Positions 47,315 through 58,532 of a stretch of DNA of 64,000 nucleotides are shown here, piece by piece (position 1 is the stretch's first letter; each line of letters starts with the position of its first letter). Position numbers and translations under genes: made by a program. This stretch comes from Sclerodactyla briareus (Eukaryota; Echinodermata; Holothuroidea; Dendrochirotida; Sclerodactylidae). A model generated the notes under the pieces. The model did no database searches. It was not told where the DNA came from and worked only from the letters and a program-made list of their open reading frames with translations. The DNA lies in NCBI GenBank assembly GCA_026419785.1, contig JAODTK010000400.1, forward strand, positions 1 to 64,000. Reading direction: 5' to 3'.

Positions 47315-48345
47315 ACCAGAAAGCCCCAGAGGCTTATTGAATCCTGACTGCCCTAGACCTTTAACTTAAAGCTTGTTAACCTCAGAGGAACTCCGACCTG
47401 ACTCCCGGTTGGATAACAGATGATAATAGTGTGGATATTACGTATAGATACTTTCCAGAGAGGAATAGCATAGCATCAGATTGACCTCTCAGAGGCCAGA
47501 TGACCGGCTGACCGACCCCAAAACAATAGGGACCTGTACTCTTTAAGGTGAAACCAATACCAAGGCATGAGTTACAATGTTACCAAAAGCCTGGTTGAAT
47601 TGGGCCGTGTATGAGAAAGGAAACAACATTTTCCACACAATCCAATCCCTCCCCAAAAATGACTTCCTGTCTACACAAACATTAAGGAGTTATTGTACTC
47701 CATAAGAAAGCGCATACCAGTACTAACAATTTGAAACCTGATCAGACCAGGCGTTCAGGACTTTGACTTTGACTTTTAATGACCTTAGATGACCTCTGAC
47801 CTGACTCTTAACAATAGGGATATTGGTAGTCAGTATGAGGAACCCACATACGAAGTCAGTATGAGCTCATCCATCCGGTGGGGGGGCGGGTTTGCTCTTC
47901 ACAAGCTAAAATGCCCCAAAATATCAATTTTCACCAATTTCCCATTCCAGCCTCCAAAAAATGACTGTGGCCTGCACCAAAAATAATAGGGTGCTTTGTA
48001 GTTGTACTCCCCCATACGAAGCACACACCAAATTTCAACTTGATAGACCAAGCCGTCTGGACTTATCAGTGTTACAAGGCTTCCCAGACTTTGACCTCGC
48101 TGTTGACCGGGTGCGGAGATGCTGGGGGGGGAGATGACCCCTGACCGCTCAGTACCCCCAAACAATAGGGATTATGTAATCATTATGGGGAACCCACATA
48201 CCAGTATGGGCTTCATCATTCACCCATCCGTGGTGTCGAGTATGCTCGTTCACAAGCCAGGCACACACAAACCATACACGCATCCAATACCACCTGTCAT
48301 GACTGCATCGATTCCCCTGACTGAAGTCAAGGAATTAAAAAAACA
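47315..48345 (+). repeat. Family A element, copy with two units
   Basis: It starts 'ccagaggcttattgaatcct', then 'gactgccctagacctttaac'. Two units carry 'ttgacttttaatgacc', 'tgacctgactcttaacaata', 'ccaaaaaatgactg', 'tgacctcgctgttg' and 'atggggaacccacatacc'. It ends 'catgactgcatcgattcc' and 'cctgactgaagtcaagg', a clear terminal hairpin at about 48,317-48,334. The short AC/CATA run (48,262-48,290) stands just before it. Confidence 0.75.
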
Positions 48346-48930
48346 AAGAGTGGTCAGGCAAAAACAACCTGGAAAAAAATACGGCGTCGGATCCTTTGGG
48401 GGGCGGCCCAAACAGGAGGGCAGTGATACCCTGATGAAGGGGAGGGGGGGGGGTAGGACAGAACCAATACCTTGACACACAGAACTCACCTACCACATCC
48501 CACAGCACCAATTCTGGGACAAATTGACCCTTGTTTTTTTTAGCTTTTTCAATTTTTGTGGATGATTTTCTTCAGCCTTATGAAGAATTCAGCACATGTG
48601 TTGGGAATTTTGTGTGATGCGGAGGGGAGCGGAGGTAGAGGGAGGGGTGGGGGGGGGCGGGAAGAAGGTGGTGGGGGTTGTGATCATGTCCCTGCAATGA
48701 GTTTTGTATAAACTCGTCTTGCATATATATGTACTCCTCAAGGTCTTCAGCCATTTTCTGTCAAGGTTGGTAGGAAAATCCAGGTGGAAGTTAGGTTCTG
48801 GCAACAGAAATTCACTGACAGACTATTCTTGAGCCAGAGCGGGCCAACCCCCCCCCCTTCCCTAGCCGGCACCACACAATAAAAGCCTGATCACAACACC
48901 AATGCCAGTAACAGTCATCATCATATTGAT
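48346..48930. other. MED15 intron, G-rich simple sequence
   Basis: G-rich runs at 48,437-48,455 and 48,640-48,665 and a C run at 48,848-48,858. No gene recognised. Confidence 0.45.
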
Positions 48931-49430
48931 TGTTTGAGTATGACCTTCATTCATCCAGGTGGGGTCAGGATGGTATTTATAAGCTGAGAAATACCCTTGA
49001 AATATCAGATTTTTCGTTCTTTCTTCCAGAAAGAATTTCCCCCTGAACCGCAAAATCAATGGGGCTCCTGTACGCTTCATAAGTTATTGTGTTTATAGGC
49101 TGATATTACATGATGTCTCTATTTTTTTTAACCAAAAAATTACCCACTATTCCACAAATCAATAGGGACGTTACTCTCCCGAGGAGAGATCCACACAAAA
49201 GTGGTTCATTAGGCCCCTACAATGACCTCTGACCTTAAAATTTACATGGTTCAGAAAACTTCAATGTCGGTGACCATTATGCTCAAGTTTGACCAAGATC
49301 TCAAGGAGCGAACAACAGATGGAGCCAATAAAGTGATTGTGAACAAATAGACATACAGATAGGTAGACATCCTGACATGCTGATTACAATAGCTCAACCA
49401 ATCATAGCTGGTATGAGCTAAAAGTAAATT
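48931..49430 (+). repeat. Family A fragment followed by family C copy 3
   Basis: 48,935-49,090 carries 'catccaggtggggtcaggat' and 'tcaatggggctcctgtacgc' from family A. 49,190-49,430 then has 'acaatgacctctgacctta', 'tttgaccaagatctcaagga', an ACA/GATA run and the family C tail 'attacaatagctcaacc...ggtatgagctaaaa'. The tail hairpin (TAGCTCA / TGAGCTA) is perfect here. Confidence 0.6.
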
Positions 49431-49900
49431 TGACCTATGATGACCTCAAAGTACCCCCAATGTTCCGGGGCCTGATGTAGTCTACATCAGCCAAGTTGAA
49501 ATCTGACGAACTGGTAAAAATCGCAAACTGATGCAAATTATTGGCTTCCACAGTTATATGGCAACACCCATTTTTGGCCCCATTCAAGATTCCACTGTGG
49601 CAGACATACGTGCCAAGTTTCGTTCAGCTCAATCAGACGGAGCGTTGGAGAGTTTCTGCCTATGTCTAAAGTTCCTGGCTGCGGAGACAGCAGCTACATA
49701 CCCCGAAACAATATCCCCTGACAATTTTTTTCCCCAAAACACCTGGTTTTCGGGTCTGCGAGCGACGACTGCCTATGATATACTTACACAATGCCCCCCT
49801 CTATTCAGCCTATTAGTCCCAATCTGGCAATTTCAACCACGCAATCTGGCCACCCATCTAAATCATTTAAGGGGAGATATTGATTATTAATATAGTGGGT
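49431..49900 (+). repeat. Family D repeat copy, with a non-genic 119-codon frame
   Basis: Shares 'tttgacctatgatgacctca', 'ccaagtttcgttcagctca' and related phrases with the copy at 32.0-32.5 kb. A 119-codon plus frame (49,531-49,890) covers it but contains repeat sequence and no known domain. Confidence 0.4.
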
Positions 49901-52900
49901 GGGAATATTATCTCACTACAGATTAGAGTTATCCACAGAGTTCATGTCTCAAGTAAGCAATTCCAATGTGTTCTGTGATGAGTCATTATCACTGAGTCAC
50001 TGTCCATGTCAATCCTACAGCAAAGGAAAGCATGTTTGGAGGAAACTTTTATAAATTGTGGAGTGTGCGACTTGAAATGTCACTTGTGCTCTTCTTGACA
50101 TGTCCCAGAGGCAAAGAACTAAGCATGGCAGCACTGTGGACCGCCTCTCTATTGACTGTGTGAGAGTTTGTTACACTACTTGTGCTACACAGTGCTTAGC
50201 TCAAAGGATTATACCACTATATTACATGGAATGGTGTGTCTGGTGACTTAACTTGTATGCCGCCCTAAACCCCAGCGGCAGATAAGACTGAACCATCCCT
50301 AACTAATACGTTTGCCAATTGGAATGTGCTACTGGAACTAGTCTCTAGCAATAATTCTCATCAAGCTAGCCTGAAGCAGTTGATGGAGCGATGAAGGAAA
50401 AAGTCGAGAAACATCCATTACACTGACACTCGCACAGGTACGGCAATAAAATTATGTGCCCACTCTTACCAAACTTTTGCTAATTAACATAATTAATCCA
50501 GTCCCCTGTTGTGGCGATTCTGTTTAAATGGCAGGTTAAATACGGAAGAGTCCATCACATAGAAACGAAGCCGATACACGTGCCGGACGGTTGGACGCAT
50601 GCATTAAAGCAAATATTGGCCGACCACAAACCGATTATATCAAGGGAGAGGAACCATCACTGCATGATTTATTCCCGAATAATTTTTGCCACGACACTCA
50701 CGGGTGAATAGTGAGTTAAAATATATGCCAAGGAATAACCGACAGACTGATTGCGTTCACCTCTAGTCCGTGGCCTGCCCCTCTTTCTTCGCTGTGTAGT
50801 TTTCTTCCTGTTCATTGCTCCGTCGATAATCGAGCATCTCCTCGGTTTGAAGACACGGCACCTGCGGGCGGCTACTTCGTACTTACTGCACTGCAAAGAC
50901 TTTATGAAGCCAGTGGAGGCAATTCACTGCAGTCTTCTTGAACATGACCACGCGCCCGATGTGCTCACCATTGAACGGAGCTGCCTAAATAGTGGGTATG
51001 AGGCAGACAACATCGAGACAGTCCCGAAACTCTATATACGAGTTACCATGGGAGGCACATTCACAGATTACTAGGAAACGCCTACCGCAACCAAAACCCA
51101 ATATCTGACGAGGCCCGCAAACGTGGACGACATGATGGGCAGAATTCTTAAACATTTGTTTTTCAAAAAAATATGTAATTGATATGAACATGTGGGTGAT
51201 ATCAGAGATTTGCGAGGCATTAAAGTGAAATATTGCAAAGGAGAAACCCTGAAATTCCCACCCGGACAATCCCACCCAGATAATTCCCCCTCAACAGCAT
51301 GTTTTTTGTGGTCAGAATTAGGGTTAGGGACTGAAGTTTGGGTGGGAATTGGGTGGGAATTGTCCGGGTGGTGGGAGTGTCTGGGAACCTTAAAAAACAG
51401 GTGTTGCAAGGTTTTTCATTATTAGAGGGCTGGTATGGGGGATGGCTAGGGTGCCAAAATTCTACCTATCACAAGCATGCTAAAGACCTTGACAGCTCTT
51501 CTATTTTTCAGCACTGGGGTTGAGCTCATGGGGTTGAGCTATACAGATCCTACTCTTCTAAATCCTCCCGAAAGTGTTCTTGAGGAATTTGATGGTGCCA
51601 GTGGCGCTAGCATTGCATAACATGTTAGTAGTAGTAGAGCGTAGGTTGAAGTTCTCGTCTATCGACATGCTCAGTGACCTACCTCCGCCCCGCAAGGTTT
51701 ATTGCTCCCTCGAAACTGTTGATGTCTTAAATTGTTGATTCGAAAACTCTTCTGAACAAGGTAGTCACAGGTCTCCAACTGGCTTAGCAGTATGTCTCAA
51801 TGTCCTGAGAGCGACTTCGTGGAGCTCCTCTCGAGGTCTGCCAACGTGACCAAAAGATCTCCTATGTGCTTGAATTGAAAAGGATACTGGGCCCAAGAAG
51901 ACTCCAGTGGGGAGCAAAACAAACCAGGAATGGATTGGAGCCCAAAACAAAGAAGAGATGTTATTGGCCCAGCTTCATCATGTAGCAAGGGGCCTGGGTA
52001 ACAGCGCCATATAATTCTTGATTCCCCGAATCGATTCGATATCGGGTGGCAAGGCATTTCCACTCACGACACCAGCATCGGGACAAGGAGAACTTATAAC
52101 AATCCTAGTTTGCTGCACTAATGGATTATAAATCCTGAGTTGGTACGCGATTGACGCTGAAAGGCTGAAGAAGGTTCCCAATTGGTAATGATTAGTGGCC
52201 ACAAACAGGACCGTTTGAAAACCAGGAGGAACCATATTTTTATCTGCAGCGAGAGGAGCAAGATTGACCAGTGGCTAACATTCAGCAACACAAACAGGAG
52301 TTCTGGAATCATAATCATGCAATATGAGCGCGCCCTTTTCCTTGAACAGACCTCGGAGTGCGTCGAGATCCATTTAGTTACGGATCCCAAAACAGAAGAG
52401 GAGTATTCAAGCAATGAGTTCGGGACAGGGAGGATAGGCCTCAAGCTTTGTTACCGCAGACAAGAAGAAGACAAGTTCCTCCTAATGAATCGACAAGCAT
52501 GTTTGCCTTATCACAGATTTTTTGGGAGATCAAAGTATTTGGTGATCACATCATCGAATTTCATCGGTTTTTATGCGTCATCTGACTGTGGGAACAGCGG
52601 AGTAAGTCTTCTTTAAAAAGCGAAATTTCTGATCAGTCAAGATCTTCGTTGTACCCCCAAGTCACAATCTATTTACAGGAAAATACTTCTTTATTAGGCA
52701 TCGAGAATCCCAGAGTTTGATGTTCTTCCTAATCGCCGAGTTGTTGGAAGCCATGTGGTTATTAAACAATTCTGCTGTTTATTCTTCTTCGGTTCCCAGC
52801 AAATTCCTACATATGTACATTCCTTCTAACTTCCAGTGCCAGATCTGTGATGAGCCTTTTCAGCCTTGATGCTGTTCATTTTCAGATTATCTTTTGTCAG

Positions 52901-53330
52901 TTTTCCAGTCACCCGTTCTTCGATATCTTGCAATATGTTCACCAGTCTCACCCAAGAGGGCCAGATATCATCAGCTTATTGTTGGTCCATGGTGAAGAAG
53001 TGTTGGTGGTTATTCTGATTGCCAATAGTCATGATCTAACTGAAATGGCAGGATAACTGCATCGATGTCATTTCCATCCGATTTAATGTCATTTCCATCC
53101 GAGTTGGCTAGTAAGTTATACAAGGTATCGCCCCCAGTGTCTCGCATGGTTGGGCGATCAATGATCCAATGTTACTTTCTAATTTAGTCACCATGCAAAA
53201 AATTACAGGCATTCCATGTGTCCCGCTTTCGTATTAGCATTACCCGAAACAGCCCGTACTAATCAGTGAACCATTTTTCAAATTCGAAAGGACTGATTAT
53301 TGACAATGTCTACAGAGGAGTAAAAGTTTG
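49901..53330. other. MED15 intron with several unexplained frames
   Basis: Plus frames at 50,751-51,074 (107 codons) and 52,182-52,616 (144 codons) are longer than average for this AT content but match no family I know. They lack clear splice context and face opposite frames of similar length. A large imperfect inverted repeat occupies about 51,255-51,385. No MED15 exon was seen. Confidence 0.35.
51255..51385. repeat. Imperfect inverted repeat, possible small MITE
   Basis: The left arm, 'aattcccacccggacaatcc', and the right arm, 'gggaattgtccgggtggtgg', are imperfect inverted complements about 90 bp apart, with extra 'gggtgggaatt' repeats in the right arm. A folded stem can be drawn. Confidence 0.5.
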
Positions 53331-54085
53331 GTGGAAATGTAACTACATGCCTAAATTTTGCAAATTGAGGCAATTTACCAAGTTCAAGAAAAAATCCGGC
53401 AAACTTCAAAATTATGCATAAATTACGCCAATTAGACATGTTGAAGGACCTCCAGTGACCCTGAATCCATGATAAAAAAAATTGGAACTCAGGTTAACCA
53501 TACCCACCAGGTTTCAGTGAATAATACAAGCAACTGGAAGATTTTTCGCATCAAATTACGCCAAATTAGGTACCCTGAATGACCTCATTGACCCCAAATC
53601 TTGTTAGAAGGTTTTGGAGACTGGAGGTAGAAGACATATTCAACAAGTGTTTTGTGAAATCCCCGCAAACTTTTGAATTTATCACACATAATTATGCAAA
53701 TAGATTGACTTAATACCATATTTTTACGCTGAAAAAATCTAATCAGTTCATCTACCTTAATATCCTGCCTCTATGTGCCAACCATCACCATAGCCTACTA
53801 AACGGTTCATCTGTAATCTTGCTAACGAGCCTAACAATAAATTACAATGAAATAGCTAATACCTCACTTAATTATGACTTTTGTGCCCAAAAATCTATCA
53901 TATATCGTGTTCCCCAACCCCGAAGCTACCTTGAAAATTTTGTCGCAATTGCACTTACCGTTCGAAAGATATCCTGCTAACGAGAAAGTGTGACACACAC
54001 ACACACACACACACACACACAACATACACACACGCCATAGGGACCACTAAGTCTCCTCCTGAATTTCATTCAGGGGAGACAAAAA
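53330..54085 (+). repeat. Family B repeat, copy 2 (best tail)
   Basis: Carries 'caattagacatgttgaagga', 'cctccagtgaccctgaatcc', 'ctactaaacggttcatctg' and 'aagatatcctgctaacgag'. A pure AC run (53,995-54,020) and 'cgccatagggaccactaagt' follow. The terminal hairpin 'cctgaatttcattcagg' is a perfect 7-bp stem with a TTC loop, at about 54,058-54,074. Confidence 0.75.
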
Positions 54086-54299
54086 AAAAAATGTCCCCAG
54101 TTTGTCTCTAGTCTGGACCGTGTAGGAAACATTCGTCAATAGCAGTGATATAAGATGTGATATAAGTTTGTTGTTATCGAGAATCTGTATCATTGTATTG
54201 AAAGCCTTGCTTCATTTCAAGCATTAGTAGATTAGGTATCCTATGGATGCTATAGCTTTCTCTGCTAAAACTTTGAAGGCGAAAACAAGCTCAGTGTGT

Positions 54300-55020
54300 G
54301 TTGATATGCTCTCTTGTGCTCTTGACCCACAAGCAACTTGGTCTTGAAGCAAATTCATTCAAGGCACTCCTCCCAATCATCCTCTCACAAATCGTCAACG
54401 AATCTATCAGCACAGGTGTTTCCCCCACTGCACTCAGACAGGTCATAATCACTCCAATAATAGAGAAGCGGAATCCCTTATCACACTCAACGGCCAGAAC
54501 AAAAACTACAGACTGGACCCTGTAACAAAAATACAATTCCCCTCCCAAAGTTATCGGGGAAGCAAGCAATGAAGAAATTTTACTGATAATTCTGAAAATC
54601 TCCATGAACCATAGTAATCAGCCTCCCGGTCACTACACAGCCAGGAATCAGCACTCCTAAAAGTCACCGCAAGAGGACATCGAGCAGGAAGGGAGTTTCC
54701 TTGTCATGCTCGATTTGAAGGCCGCATTCCATATGGTCAGCCATCCCATCCTGCTTGACTTGTCTTAGCTATGCCATCGGGATTTCTCGGATCCCCACTT
54801 GGGTGGTTGAGTCCTTCGATTGGATCGAGTGACCTGTATTTTTTATCAATGGACTCGTTCTGAAAATGCCTAGCTAGAGTTGGTGTTACCCAGGATCGAG
54901 TGTAGGTCCACAGGACATTTTTATGTACACCTTACCAATAAGTAGTAACATCATTTAAGGCAAATGACCTGAAAAGTTTCATGTTATGCAGATAAGACAG
55001 AGGCCAGTCTAATGTGGGTC
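54300..55020 (+). pseudogene. CR1/L2-like non-LTR reverse transcriptase, broken
   Basis: Plus-strand pieces in shifting frames match reverse-transcriptase blocks in the right order: 'LLPIILSQIVNESISTG' (about 54,370), 'VMLDLKAAFHMVSHPILL' (about 54,710), 'GSSVGPQDIFMYTLP' (about 54,895; block B) and 'CYADK' (about 54,985; normally YADD). The 'VLLDLSAAFDTVDH' pattern is typical of CR1, L2 and Rex groups. With the catalytic second Asp changed and stops between the blocks, it is inactive. It lies in a MED15 intron in antisense to the gene. Confidence 0.7.
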
Positions 55021-55434
55021 ACTGGCAATTAGTTGGCTTCAACCATCCTGTTGGACAGTGTTAGGGGTACAGGTTGCGGTGAAAGTTGGAAGGGGGAGGG
55101 GTGTACTATATCCCTCTCAATCAAAAATATAGGGGGGATGGTGTCCTCGTGCCCCCCCCTTCTCTCCCTCTCATGATTGCTACCCTTGATGGCAAGGTCA
55201 GTCTCATGTAGGTCACAGTCAAGTAGTTGATTTCATCCATCCTGATCTCAGAGAAGTTGGAAGAGGGGCGACTTGCTAGTTAACAGTTGAAAACACCAGA
55301 ATCTAGAAGAACCATAGAGGTTGCATCATAATTTGTCAGTTTTGCTAGTGTATGAAAGAGTCAGTAGCCAGTCCCACATTCAAATTTGTGAGGACTGAAT
55401 GATGTCCATGTTAGCAGTACCAAGTGTTTTGTGA

Positions 55435-56300
55435 ATACATGTGACAAAGTGGAGAATTTGAGTTAATTAGGAAAATTAGAGGCATGATTTGACGTTTTGT
55501 GACTCCTTCTCTAAACTTGAGATACTTCAGGACCAAGGGGATCACATCCACCCACCACTGAAATTCAAGAAACCTCATAAAACTATGCATACCGTATTCA
55601 TTCAGCTAGCGCCCATCTCCCGAGTGACGCCCACCCAACTTTTTTGCAATGCAGGTCGTTACCGACCTAGTCAAGTGAGTTAGGCCTGGGAACGGCAACA
55701 ATACAGTAAAAGTGTGAGTTAGGCTATGCTATACTTCATCTTTACTGGGACGTCAGCGACACGTCAAAGTTGAAGAGTTTACTGAAGAAGTGAGCCGAGG
55801 TTACTATGGGAAGTACCTCAGTTCGGGTATTTGTTAGATCATGAATAGGCTGTGTGAAAGTTGGGCGAATACGATGTGTAGGCCTAAAAGAAATTACTCT
55901 CGTAAGCGCCTATTCTGAAACTTTGCAAGTGCCCTGGGCGCTTAGTGGAATAATACGGTACATTATGCAAACCAAAACACTAAATTACCTAAACTCACAT
56001 TCTAAATTAGGCCGCATTGACCAAGTTTATTATGAATCAGACCACAAAAATCCCAGATTTATACAATCATGCAAATGAATGACCTTGATTGACCGTGATA
56101 TGTGCCAAACCACATCAGCAAGGCTTCTATAGTTTGTAACTTGCCAACAAGCTGAAACGATACAAAAACATCAGAATCGGCCTCACCGTTTCAGAAAAAT
56201 CCTGCTAACAGGGGAGCGTGACAATGTGACATACAAACGCACACACACACCAACCAAGTTATTGCTAAGTCTCTCCCTAAACTTCAATCAGGGGGACAAA
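55435..56300 (+). repeat. Family B repeat, copy 3
   Basis: Shares 'gagttaattaggaaaattag', 'gtttattatgaatcagacca', 'gccaacaagctgaaacgata' and 'gaaaaatcctgctaac' with the other copies. It ends in ACACAC, 'gctaagtctctccctaaact' and 'tcaatcagggggacaaac'. A stretch of other sequence (about 55,570-55,960) is inserted inside it. Confidence 0.6.
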
Positions 56301-56456
56301 CATTTCTGCCCCACTCCCTCAAATTTTTAGTTTCCCATAGGTCTATAATTAATTATAATTATTAATATTGTACTTAAGTGTCTATAGTACTTACAGTATT
56401 AAAAGTTAGGCTTAGTACTTACAGTGTCTATGAGATGGATAATTCAAAGGACTCAC

Positions 56457-56505
56457 CATTCGAATAGTGTTTCATATACCCCTTCACAAGAGTCAAGTAC
56501 TCCTC
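56457..56505 (-). CDS. MED15: MED15 exon 3, end of KIX domain
   Basis: The acceptor 'caacatttacag' ends at 56,506 and the donor 'gtgagtcc' begins at 56,456. The 49-nt exon is fully open: 'EEYLTLVKGYMKHYSN', ending in phase 1. Vertebrate MED15 has 'DEYLSLVARLIIHFRD' at this place, the last helix of the KIX domain. KIX is a three-helix bundle that binds transcriptional activators. Short exon length, strong splice sites and helix match make this a confident call. Confidence 0.82.
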
Positions 56506-57300
56506 CTGTAAATGTTGAAATTGTGCAGAGAATGGTACATATAGCAGTCATGTATAAAATGCACAGTACAAATTCCAATAACTAATGATTATATTTATTC
56601 AGCTTAGAGATGGAATCCCTAAAGTAGGTATAGCAATTTTTTGTAACACTGATTTTTGCCCTGCATGAAGTACAGCAGACATGGAATGGATTTCTTGGAT
56701 TGTGTGAAAACTTGTTCCTATATATATCCCAAACCCATCCACTAAAAAATTGAAATGAGCAGGGTTTGATTTAACTGGTATAGCATAGTAGTTTGCTAGC
56801 CAATTGGCATGATTGCTAATCATATCCACAATTGATTAGCATTTATGTGAATAGGCAACACACACTAAGGCTTGGGAAGTCTGCCATTTCCATTGAAGAG
56901 TGCTAATCAAAAACGAATCACTAAATTGAACTCTGGAAATGAGTGACTTTTTCTGATCCAAAAAGTGTCTTTGTGTGTGTCATAAATCCAAAAATGTTTG
57001 GTGTGTCATTCCCGCAGAAATTATGCGTAATGTCTCGCCTTTGGGTGCATTTAACAACAATGTAAGGCGGATTAGCTTTTCAATGATGCATGCATACCAA
57101 CGTCATTGAATTTTTTTGTGCAGCAACGTCAGCATTCACAAAACAATCTGTGTAACAATCTACAGTACAGAGATGCCTACTTAAACATTGCTTCCAAGAC
57201 TGTCATAAATATTATTTTTGATGGAGCCCACCTTGATATACGGTTTAGTTGGACTTATTAATATTGCCTACTATGACATTCTCTAAAACTTTTTTGAAAT
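56506..57300. other. MED15 intron, nothing recognised
   Basis: AT-rich unique-looking sequence. The minus frame at 56,599-56,829 has no domain. Confidence 0.45.
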
Positions 57301-57329
57301 TCTAATTTCTACTCTGGGAACGAAGAAAC

Positions 57330-57760
57330 AAGAAAATCGATGAGGAGACGACTAAACCTTCTCGAGGCTTGGCGGAGTGCAGACCGGCTACTGTCTTTCT
57401 TGCTTTGTTAGCTGTGAATCCTAATCCTGGGATAATCCTAATTTTTGGGTACATGGAATATGTCCAGCCATCTATGACTGTACTCAATGTGGCAAAGAGG
57501 TTACCACACACATCAACCACATTACGCTCATTTGCCCCTGCTGCAGTTTCTCAATGCTGGTCAACATGTCCTTGTTCAAAGTCTTTGGTGTGACCCGCAA
57601 TGATTACATCTCTCAGGTATCGAGCCTACGCTCTACCCAAATGTTCCAAACCGCTGTACAGTTTTGCACATTCTCCCAAAGTTCCCCCCAGATAACCCCT
57701 GCCCCGACCATGATTTCCAAGGCAAGACCCCAATCAAGATAAATATACATTTATATTAAG
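57330..57760 (+). pseudogene. Possible retrotransposon ORF start, relic
   Basis: The plus frame 'FLALLAVNPNPGI' resembles the 'LLL.GDVHPNPGP' start of many non-LTR endonuclease ORFs. It is followed by a Cys-rich stretch ('AAVSQCWSTCPCSK') where such ORFs often hold a zinc-binding region. The match is short and frames shift. Confidence 0.25.
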
Positions 57761-57779
57761 CGCCAAAATCAAAGGAACC

Positions 57780-58060
57780 TAATGCGCAGTGGCGCTATTG
57801 TCAAAGTAATGCCTTAGAGAAAATACATTGTCTTAAGCTTGTTTTTACATGTTCACGTTGGTGCCGACGTTGAGTTGTAGATGAGTTCGTTCCACAAGGC
57901 GGATCGTCAATGCCGCCACTGAATGATCTGAGATTCCATCGCGGATGTGTAGAACTGACTGTGGGTGTCACTGATGTGGGTAAGACTAATAATATATAAT
58001 AATCACAACACGTCATACGACCGTTGTCCACATCAATTTCATTCAGCCCAATGGACCCAA
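57780..58060 (-). pseudogene. Non-LTR reverse transcriptase tail, relic
   Basis: On the minus strand a frame reads 'WNELIYNSTSAPT', a pattern close to the 'LWN.LP....A.S...FK..L' tail of CR1/L2-type reverse transcriptases; 'KNKLKTMYF' follows. Only the last ~40 residues are present. Confidence 0.35.
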
Positions 58061-58457
58061 TTTTGGACAAATGGCTCTAGAGATGATAATCTGCTGGAAA
58101 ATGAAGAACATCCCATAATTTAATATTGCACTGGCCAGTGGAGAATCCAACATGTAATCTATAGAAGTAGTATTTGCAAGTTTTCATGTAAAGGCCCAAA
58201 CAAGCCCACATTTGACCGGATCACTACTCGCTTGCCCTCAAATTGCAATGTTATGTTGACTCATACTACTATCATTCACTCAGTCAGCTCCGTGAAGATT
58301 GCTCTCACCATTTTAAGCCATGTTTGGATCAAAATGATTATTAATGGACAACTGATTGGAAAACTTCTTCTGGACGAGCTTTGGGTGGGCTATGAAATAC
58401 TAATGAACGATTAGATAAAATCCAACCACCTATATTGTAGAGACATTTTTTCCATAC

Positions 58458-58532
58458 CCTATTTTTTCGCCTTGCTGTAGCTGACAGTTTCAATTTCTCT
58501 TGCCCTTCGCAGAGTTTCGGATTGTTCTCTCA
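58458..58532 (-). CDS. MED15: MED15 exon 2, middle of KIX domain
   Basis: The acceptor 'ttcttattttcag' ends at 58,533 and the donor 'gtatgg' begins at 58,457. The frame best matching vertebrate MED15 reads 'REIETVSYSKAKK' (vertebrate 'KDMESHVFLKAKT'), and exon 3 continues 'EEYL' as in vertebrate 'RDEYL'. The first part reads 'ERTIRNSA' in a second frame, aligning with 'EDAMRKAG' when joined to exon 1. One or two indels therefore lie inside 75 bases, in the 'gcgaagggcaagag' and A-run parts. This exon holds the second KIX helix. Confidence 0.7.

Noticed and set aside
52182-52616. 144-codon plus-strand frame
   Set aside because: No domain recognised and faced by minus-strand frames of 108 and 85 codons over the same bases; kept only as unexplained sequence.
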